Of a stretch of DNA of 64,000 nt, positions 62,652 to 64,000 are shown piece by piece; position 1 is the stretch's first letter; every line of letters begins with the position of its first letter. The notes beneath the pieces were generated by a model. That model ran no database searches. It was given only the letters and a program-made list of their open reading frames with translations, and had not been told where the DNA came from. Source of the DNA: Mactromeris polynyma (Eukaryota > Mollusca > Bivalvia > Venerida > Mactridae). Location of the stretch: positions 8,249,904 through 8,313,903 of the forward strand of contig JASFXZ010000018.1 of the NCBI GenBank assembly GCA_032209605.1, in the 5' to 3' direction. Position numbers and translations under genes: made by a program.

Positions 62652-64000
62652 CTCTGTTTGTCTGTGTGTTTATGTCTGTGTTTATAACTTTATATATATT
62701 CTTTCGTGAGTGAGAATGAGATCGACTAGTATGAGACTAAGGAATTATATTCAAGTGATAGATATTTTTTCTTACAGCAATTTATATAGAGCAATGCATA
62801 ATGTTTTTACTTTTATTGAAATATTGTTCTCTTACAATTTGTAGAATGCGGTATTCCAAAACCCGAAAGCAACATCATTGTGTTGAACACTTCGAAATCA
62901 AGACTTGTGTTTAATGAAACATTGTTGTACAAATGTAAAACTGGTTATGGGCATAGCAAGAACAGATCTAATTACCAACATAATACTGACATATGTACTG
63001 AAAATGGAACGTTCGCACATATTAAACCATGTGTTATAGTCGGTAAGTCGTTTTTACATTGTTGTCAAGTTATTGGTGGGTATAATCATATCTTTCATCG
63101 CACGCTTTGCCATTGACTAATTTTATTTGGGTTCACTGCATTAAGATATAAAATCAGTTTCTAGAGAAAATATTAATATAGAGAAAAAATAATGATTACT
63201 CTGAGAGACGGAAATCTCGCGAGAGGGACAGAGAGAGAGGCAGACAGAGACAGAGAGAGAGAGAGAGTGACTCTGTTTGTCTGTGTGTTTATGTCTGTGT
63301 TTATAACTTTATTTATATTCCTTTGTGAGTCAGAATGAGATCGACTAGTATGAGACTAAGGAATTATGTTCAAGTGATAGATATTTTTTCTTACAGCAAT
63401 TTTATATAGAGCAATGCATAATGTTTTTACTGTTATTGAAATATTGTTCTCTTACAATTTGTAGAATGTGGTATTCCAAAAGCCGAAAGCAACATCATTG
63501 TGTTGAACACTTCGAAATCAAGACTTGTGTTTAATGAAACATTGTTGTACAAATGTAAAACTGGTTATGGGCATTGCAAGAACAGATCTAATTACGAACA
63601 TAATACTGACATATGTACTGAAAATGGAACGTTCGCACATATTAAACCATGTGTTATAGTCGGTAAGTCGTTTTTACATTGTTGTCAAGTTATTGGCGGG
63701 TATAATCATATCTTTCATCGCACGCTTTTCCATTGACTAATTTTATTTGGGTTCACTGCATTAAGATATAAAATCAGTTTCTAGAGAAAATATTAATATA
63801 GAGAAAAACTAAAGATTACTCTGAGAGACGGCAATCTCGCGGGAGAGACAGAGAGAGAGAGACATTCAGAGACAGAGAGAGAGAGTGTGTCTCTGTTTGT
63901 CCGTGTGTTTGTGTCTTTGTTTATATATATTCCTTTGTGAGTGAGAATGAGATCGACTAGTATGAGACTAAGGAATTATGTTCAAGTCGTAGATATTTTT
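24982..64000 (+). CDS. Giant mucin-CCP (sushi) repeat protein, partial at the 3' end
   Basis: Exons 1-4 are 24982-25144, 26496-26591, 27485-28366 and 30640-30840. They are followed by 44 CCP exons of 198 bp each, the first at 37045-37242 and the last in view at 63465-63662. Every intron is GT-AG phase 1, except that three CCP exons lack an acceptor. If all were spliced in, the window would encode about 3,350 residues: signal peptide, Thr/Pro mucin stalk, one diverged CCP domain, then a CCP chain. Four cysteines per domain in the CCP pattern, heavy O-glycosylation potential and many N-X-T/S sequons indicate an extracellular or cell-surface protein. CCP domains usually bind proteins or glycans. 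No transmembrane or C-terminal domain is visible because the gene leaves the window. Whether all exons are used in one mRNA is unknown. Confidence 0.7.
25145..26495 (+). other. Intron 1 of the mucin-CCP gene, carrying MITE family A copy 2
   Basis: 1351 bp, with donor GTAAGC and acceptor TTATGGCAG. Besides the inverted-repeat element at 25671-25893 nothing else is recognised; the two open frames at 25844 and 25956 (opposite strands) have no support. Confidence 0.6.
25671..25893. mobile_element. MITE-like element, family A, copy 2
   Basis: The left end TTTTTTTGCATACC (25671-25684) pairs with the right end GGTATGCAAGAAAAA (25879-25893). Inside, GATGACGTCAC, CGAATAATAAC and TTATTTAATCTCGTC match the copy at 13480-13708. 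It has no coding frame and lies in intron 1 of the mucin-CCP gene. Confidence 0.65.
26496..26591 (+). CDS. Mucin-CCP gene exon 2: short Ser/Thr-rich spacer
   Basis: Acceptor TATGGCAG and donor GTAAAT frame 96 bp, phase 1-1. The 32 residues are rich in Ser, Thr, Glu and Gln (including NDNATSTSSGEASETEQSS) and carry one NAT sequon. The intron after it is similar to the one after exon 3, so exons 2 and 3 probably derive from one duplication. The open frame and the matching phase support it as a real exon. Confidence 0.6.
26592..27484 (+). repeat. Intron 2, upstream copy of an intron duplication
   Basis: Starting at the donor, this intron is alignable by eye to 28367-29130. Shared blocks include CTGATAA after TTTAAAAA, GTTGTGTGTCCA, AGTCCAACCAAT, TTGAATTGGACTG, CGTAACTTGCATCTAGT and GAGTGTATGCATCGT. 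About 300 bp near 27050-27350 has no counterpart in the downstream copy. Confidence 0.8.
27485..28366 (+). CDS. Mucin-CCP gene exon 3: Thr/Pro mucin domain
   Basis: An 882-bp phase 1-1 exon between acceptor AACAATAG and donor GTAAGT. It encodes about 294 residues, nearly all Thr with regularly placed Pro and a few Ser, Lys, Ile and Met (patterns such as TTTTPTTTTPTTIMPTTPTS). It is made almost only of ACA, ACG, CCA and TCA codons. Longer internal repeats exist: a 198-bp shift (GTCAATAAC at 27525 and 27723) and shifts of 111 and 129 bp (AGTCAACACC at 27971, 28082 and 28211). A dense mucin-type O-glycosylated stalk is expected. Leu-rich antisense open frames here are shadows. Length is likely to vary between alleles. 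Confidence 0.8.
28902..29001. mobile_element. 100-bp insertion with short flanking duplication
   Basis: Compared with the sister intron around 27000-27020, this copy has 100 extra bases, bounded by TACACT (28896-28901) and TACACT (28996-29001). The insert carries GCATCGGGCGCTTAATCCGA and is richer in GC than its surroundings. A short non-autonomous element with a 6-bp target duplication fits, but the family is not recognised. Confidence 0.45.
30045..30115 (+). repeat. tRNA-like element, probable SINE head or tRNA relic
   Basis: An A-box-like TGGTGAAGTGGTTAGCATAA is followed by a B-box-like GGTTTGAATCC with a T-arm of four of five pairs, and by AGGTAGCGCCA. The acceptor arm does not pair well, so a functional tRNA is unlikely. 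It sits inside intron 3 of the mucin-CCP gene, same strand. Confidence 0.45.
30640..30840 (+). CDS. Mucin-CCP gene exon 4: diverged CCP (sushi) domain
   Basis: A 201-bp phase 1-1 exon (acceptor ATATTTCAG, donor GTAAGT). Four cysteines occur in CCP order: VCIW at the start, NYECKTGY in the middle, TATCLSN, and NPQCKII at the end. YECKTGY and FSNPQC are typical CCP landmarks, although Phe replaces the usual Trp before the last Cys. It shares CKTGY and the Phe substitution with the repeat exons, so it is a likely distant sister of the array unit. Several NXT/S sequons (NYS, NFT, NKT, NGT, NLS) are present. Confidence 0.75.
32346..33195 (-). CDS. Small secreted/membrane protein, Tyr-rich (paralogue 2)
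   Basis: Coding exon 1 runs from ATG at 33185 to 33059; 5' UTR extends to an acceptor (AATTTTCAG) after 33195. The donor is GTTAGT. Coding exon 2 is 32449-32346, acceptor TGTTTCAG, with TAA at 32348-32346. Phase-1 joining gives 76 residues: signal peptide (MKWYTILLLSVVSLLALETA), Tyr-rich stretch (CSYYQSYSPYYGNSGTSQNG), hydrophobic segment (LFALIGLLFIVFVLF), and tail with TITLVNQTG. It matches the gene at 18557-19575 in length, layout and splice phase but little in sequence outside the Tyr stretch (SYAPYYGG versus SYSPYYGN). It lies in an intron of the mucin-CCP gene on the opposite strand. Function unknown. Confidence 0.75.
34391..34430 (-). other. Candidate 5' untranslated exon of small-protein paralogue 2
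   Basis: On the minus strand, GTATATGAAACAG is followed by GTATGTGTGG, a good splice donor, about 1.2 kb upstream of the acceptor at 33195. The upstream boundary is not visible. Confidence 0.25.
35042..35257 (-). other. Open frame of 71 codons, possible exon or transposon fragment
   Basis: The minus-strand frame begins MPVILVELDSNDFSDMES and has a protein-like mix of acidic and hydrophobic residues. It is richer in GC than its surroundings, unlike most chance frames here. No family is recognised, and no splice partner was found. It could be a first exon, a relic of a mobile element, or chance. Confidence 0.2.
36590..36700 (+). pseudogene. Truncated CCP exon at the left edge of the array
   Basis: The acceptor-side sequence (ACAATTTGTAG) and the first 24 bases of the CCP exon (36590-36613, encoding CGIPKAE) are intact. 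Then GT-rich DNA replaces the rest of the exon and its donor, and unit sequence resumes at 36651 within the downstream intron (TTGTCAAGTTATTGGCGGG). The domain cannot form. GTGTGT at 36614 could act as a donor, which would make a 24-nt phase 1-1 micro-exon, but this is speculative. Confidence 0.8.
37045..37242 (+). CDS. CCP array exon 1
   Basis: Reference unit; numbering below counts the split first codon as residue 1. Cysteines at 2, 31, 51 and 63 with CGIP, YKCKTGY, CTENGTF and PCV form the CCP pattern; Phe57 stands where CCP domains usually have Trp. N-glycosylation sequons at N15, N24, N40 and N54. Phase 1-1, so inclusion or loss keeps frame. Carries Thr26 and Gln61. The flanking acceptor TTGTAG and donor GTAAGT are intact. 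Confidence 0.8.
37666..37863 (+). CDS. CCP array exon 2
   Basis: Pro26 (N24 sequon lost) and Lys61. Splice sites intact (donor GTAAGTCA). Confidence 0.78.
38275..38472 (+). CDS. CCP array exon 3
   Basis: Pro26, Gln61 and Lys6Glu. The acceptor region reads ACAAATTGTAG instead of ACAATTTGTAG; the AG is intact. Confidence 0.78.
38890..39087 (+). CDS. CCP array exon 4
   Basis: Pro26, Gln61. The unit to its left and the unit to its right have equal period (615 bp), a sign of very recent local duplication. Confidence 0.78.
39505..39702 (+). CDS. CCP array exon 5
   Basis: Pro26, Lys61. Splice sites intact. Confidence 0.78.
40114..40311 (+). CDS. CCP array exon 6
   Basis: Pro26, Lys61; same protein as exon 2 and also sharing its donor variant GTAAGTCA. 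Confidence 0.78.
40723..40920 (+). CDS. CCP array exon 7
   Basis: Thr26, Gln61; same protein as exon 1. Confidence 0.78.
41334..41531 (+). CDS. CCP array exon 8
   Basis: Pro26, Lys61, Asn43Asp. True acceptor intact. The upstream decoy acceptor is mutated here (CTTAAAG instead of CTTACAG). Confidence 0.78.
41943..42140 (+). CDS. CCP array exon 9
   Basis: Thr26, Lys61, Ile50Arg next to the third cysteine. A small deletion follows in the intron (GTAAGTCGTTTTGCATTG), which does not touch the donor. Confidence 0.78.
42553..42750 (+). CDS. CCP array exon 10
   Basis: Thr26, Lys61. Splice sites intact. Confidence 0.78.
43165..43362 (+). CDS. CCP array exon 11, acceptor lost
   Basis: Pro26, Lys61, Asn43Asp. 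The base run before the exon reads CAATTTGATG instead of CAATTTGTAG, so the AG acceptor is gone. The coding frame itself is intact. Skipping keeps the reading frame (phase 1-1); use of the decoy AG 67 nt upstream would shift frame. Confidence 0.55.
43774..43971 (+). CDS. CCP array exon 12
   Basis: Thr26, Gln61. One base is missing in the following intron (GGCGGGATAAT), without effect on splice sites. Confidence 0.78.
44394..44591 (+). CDS. CCP array exon 13
   Basis: Thr26, Gln61, Pro5Ser (CGIS) and Asn47Ser. Confidence 0.78.
45003..45200 (+). CDS. CCP array exon 14
   Basis: Pro26, Ile60Phe, Lys61. Donor variant GTAAGTCA. Confidence 0.78.
45614..45811 (+). CDS. CCP array exon 15
   Basis: Thr26, Gln61, Lys6Glu, with the acceptor variant ACAAATTGTAG shared with exon 3. 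Confidence 0.78.
46227..46424 (+). CDS. CCP array exon 16
   Basis: Pro26, Lys61. First member of a 3-unit block repeated at 48061 (offset 1834 bp). Confidence 0.78.
46836..47033 (+). CDS. CCP array exon 17
   Basis: Thr26, Lys61, Ile50Arg. Partner of exon 20 (offset 1834 bp). Confidence 0.78.
47447..47644 (+). CDS. CCP array exon 18
   Basis: Thr26, Gln61, Pro5Ser, Asn47Ser; same protein as exon 13. Partner of exon 21. Confidence 0.78.
48061..48258 (+). CDS. CCP array exon 19
   Basis: Pro26, Lys61. Start of the second copy of the 3-unit block. Confidence 0.78.
48670..48867 (+). CDS. CCP array exon 20
   Basis: Thr26, Lys61, Ile50Arg. First exon of the 9-unit higher-order repeat; its partner is exon 29, 5523 bp downstream. 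Confidence 0.78.
49281..49478 (+). CDS. CCP array exon 21
   Basis: Thr26, Lys61, Pro5Ser. Partner of exon 30. Confidence 0.78.
49906..50103 (+). CDS. CCP array exon 22
   Basis: Pro26, Lys61. Donor GTAAGGCG instead of GTAAGTCG, a weaker match at position +6; shared with partner exon 31. Confidence 0.77.
50515..50712 (+). CDS. CCP array exon 23
   Basis: Thr26, Gln61. Partner of exon 32. Confidence 0.78.
51126..51323 (+). CDS. CCP array exon 24
   Basis: Pro26, Lys61. The upstream decoy acceptor is TTGCAG here, an even better splice site than elsewhere; shared with partner exon 33. Confidence 0.77.
51739..51936 (+). CDS. CCP array exon 25
   Basis: Thr26, Gln61, Ser38Cys, which gives the domain an odd fifth cysteine. 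Partner of exon 34. Confidence 0.78.
52346..52543 (+). CDS. CCP array exon 26, acceptor lost
   Basis: Pro26, Lys61, Asn43Asp, with the same TTGATG-for-TTGTAG change as exon 11. Partner of exon 35. Confidence 0.55.
52955..53152 (+). CDS. CCP array exon 27
   Basis: Thr26, Gln61. The following intron has an extra AACTTTATA block (GTTTATAACTTTATATATA), shared with the partner intron after exon 36. Confidence 0.78.
53584..53781 (+). CDS. CCP array exon 28
   Basis: Thr26, Lys61, His37Glu. Last exon of the first 9-unit block; partner of exon 37. Confidence 0.78.
54193..54390 (+). CDS. CCP array exon 29
   Basis: Thr26, Lys61, Ile50Arg; opens the second 9-unit block. Confidence 0.78.
54804..55001 (+). 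CDS. CCP array exon 30
   Basis: Thr26, Lys61, Pro5Ser; same protein as exon 21. Confidence 0.78.
55429..55626 (+). CDS. CCP array exon 31
   Basis: Thr26, Lys61, Leu21Arg, donor GTAAGGCG. It differs from partner exon 22 at residues 21 and 26. Confidence 0.77.
56038..56235 (+). CDS. CCP array exon 32
   Basis: Thr26, Gln61; same protein as exon 23. Confidence 0.78.
56649..56846 (+). CDS. CCP array exon 33
   Basis: Pro26, Lys61; decoy acceptor TTGCAG as before exon 24. Confidence 0.77.
57262..57459 (+). CDS. CCP array exon 34
   Basis: Thr26, Gln61, Ser38Cys (fifth cysteine), as in exon 25. Confidence 0.78.
57869..58066 (+). CDS. CCP array exon 35, acceptor lost
   Basis: Pro26, Lys61, Asn43Asp, Thr16Ser. 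TTGATG replaces TTGTAG before the exon, as in exons 11 and 26. Confidence 0.55.
58480..58677 (+). CDS. CCP array exon 36
   Basis: Thr26, Gln61; partner of exon 27. Confidence 0.78.
59109..59306 (+). CDS. CCP array exon 37
   Basis: Thr26, Lys61, Gly36Glu and His37Gln. Also starts a 2-unit block repeated about 1.23 kb on. Confidence 0.78.
59720..59917 (+). CDS. CCP array exon 38
   Basis: Thr26, Lys61, Asn10Ser. Partner of exon 40. Confidence 0.78.
60339..60536 (+). CDS. CCP array exon 39
   Basis: Thr26, Lys61, His37Gln. Partner of exon 37. Confidence 0.78.
60944..61141 (+). CDS. CCP array exon 40
   Basis: Thr26, Lys61, Ala7Val, Asn10Ser. Confidence 0.78.
61563..61760 (+). CDS. CCP array exon 41
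   Basis: Thr26, Lys61, Leu21Pro, His37Gln, and the split first codon becomes Val (acceptor TTGTAG followed by TATGC). Confidence 0.77.
62176..62373 (+). CDS. CCP array exon 42
   Basis: Thr26, Lys61, Lys6Arg, Leu21Arg. The next intron carries the longest GA microsatellite. Confidence 0.78.
62573..62648 (+). repeat. Expanded GA microsatellite in a CCP array intron
   Basis: About 38 uninterrupted AG dinucleotides replace the mixed GAGA/CAGA tract found in other units, making this unit the longest in the array (669 bp to the next exon). Confidence 0.9.
62845..63042 (+). CDS. CCP array exon 43
   Basis: Thr26, Lys61, Ala7Pro, Glu45Gln. Confidence 0.78.
63465..63662 (+). CDS. CCP array exon 44, last in the window
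   Basis: Thr26, Lys61, Ser38Cys (fifth cysteine); Cys2 is encoded by TGT. The following intron sequence continues to the window end with the usual unit order, so more copies are likely. Confidence 0.78.

Larger units (their letters stand above)
36521..64000 (+). repeat. Tandem array of about 610-bp CCP-exon units, 44 full copies plus one truncated
   Basis: Each unit holds a 198-bp CCP exon and a roughly 410-bp intron. Unit starts are spaced 605 to 669 bp; differences come mostly from a GA-rich microsatellite. The intron order is constant: donor GTAAGTCG, a TTGTTGTCAA block, GAGA/CAGA-rich DNA, TGTCTCTGTTTGTCTGTGTG, a GAATGAGATCGACTAGTATG block, a decoy acceptor TTTTTTCTTACAG, and the true acceptor TTACAATTTGTAG. 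Units are nearly identical, which shows recent amplification or strong homogenisation. The array continues past the window. Confidence 0.97.

Noticed and set aside
37080..63736. The repeated 78-codon open frames in the array (start at GTG in each unit) as independent small genes
   Set aside because: Each begins inside the CCP exon, reads across the GTAAGT donor and ends in the intron. The upstream part of the same frame (CGIPKAESN) and the flanking splice sites show the true unit is a phase 1-1 exon.
36521..64000. CRISPR-like or satellite interpretation of the 610-bp array
   Set aside because: The period is far too long for CRISPR, the genome is eukaryotic, and the unit contains a conserved CCP coding exon with splice sites, so it is a coding exon array rather than a non-coding satellite.

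Overview
This is a 64 kb window of an AT-rich, intron-rich eukaryotic genome. Short exons with GT-AG introns, an animal lunapark (LNPK) orthologue, tRNA-derived SINE-like elements, small inverted-repeat transposons (MITEs) and many tandem repeats suggest a lophotrochozoan, most likely a bivalve mollusc. The organism is an inference; no species-specific marker was recognised. Nearly all the longer open frames are shadows. The real genes were rebuilt here exon by exon from splice phases.

Layout. (1) 1-1257: upstream DNA with a 39-bp C run. (2) 1258-7875, plus strand: LNPK, an ER-shaping membrane protein, 11 coding exons and 395 residues, with a 12-copy 56-bp tandem repeat in intron 7. A long AT/T-rich tail, probably 3' UTR, follows to about 16.2 kb. 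(3) 17530-18450: about 17 copies of a 54-bp palindrome-bearing repeat. (4) 18557-19575, minus strand: a two-coding-exon gene for a 74-residue protein with a signal peptide, a Tyr/Gly-rich stretch and one more hydrophobic segment. (5) 24.8-64 kb, plus strand and running off the window: a giant gene for a secreted or surface mucin-CCP (sushi) protein. It has a TATA box, a signal-peptide exon (24982-25144), a Ser/Thr-rich exon (26496-26591), a 294-residue Thr/Pro mucin exon (27485-28366), one diverged CCP exon (30640-30840), and then at least 44 nearly identical CCP exons from 37045 to 63662 in a tandem array with a period of about 610 bp. All exons are phase 1-1, so units can be gained, lost or skipped without breaking the frame. 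(6) 32346-33195, minus strand, nested in the large intron before the array: a paralogue of the gene at 18.5 kb, with the same two-exon, phase-1 structure.

The main finding is the CCP exon array and its structure: higher-order repeats of 9, 3 and 2 units, three copies that have lost the 3' splice site, copy-to-copy gain and loss of an N-glycosylation sequon, a fifth cysteine in three copies, a pyrimidine-rich decoy acceptor in each intron, and GA/TC inverted repeats in each intron. The preceding mucin exon also seems to come from an exon-plus-intron duplication followed by ACA/CCA triplet expansion. With the antisense paralogue pair of small secreted/membrane proteins around and inside it, the locus looks like a fast-evolving cluster for extracellular or surface proteins. 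Function cannot be read from the sequence.
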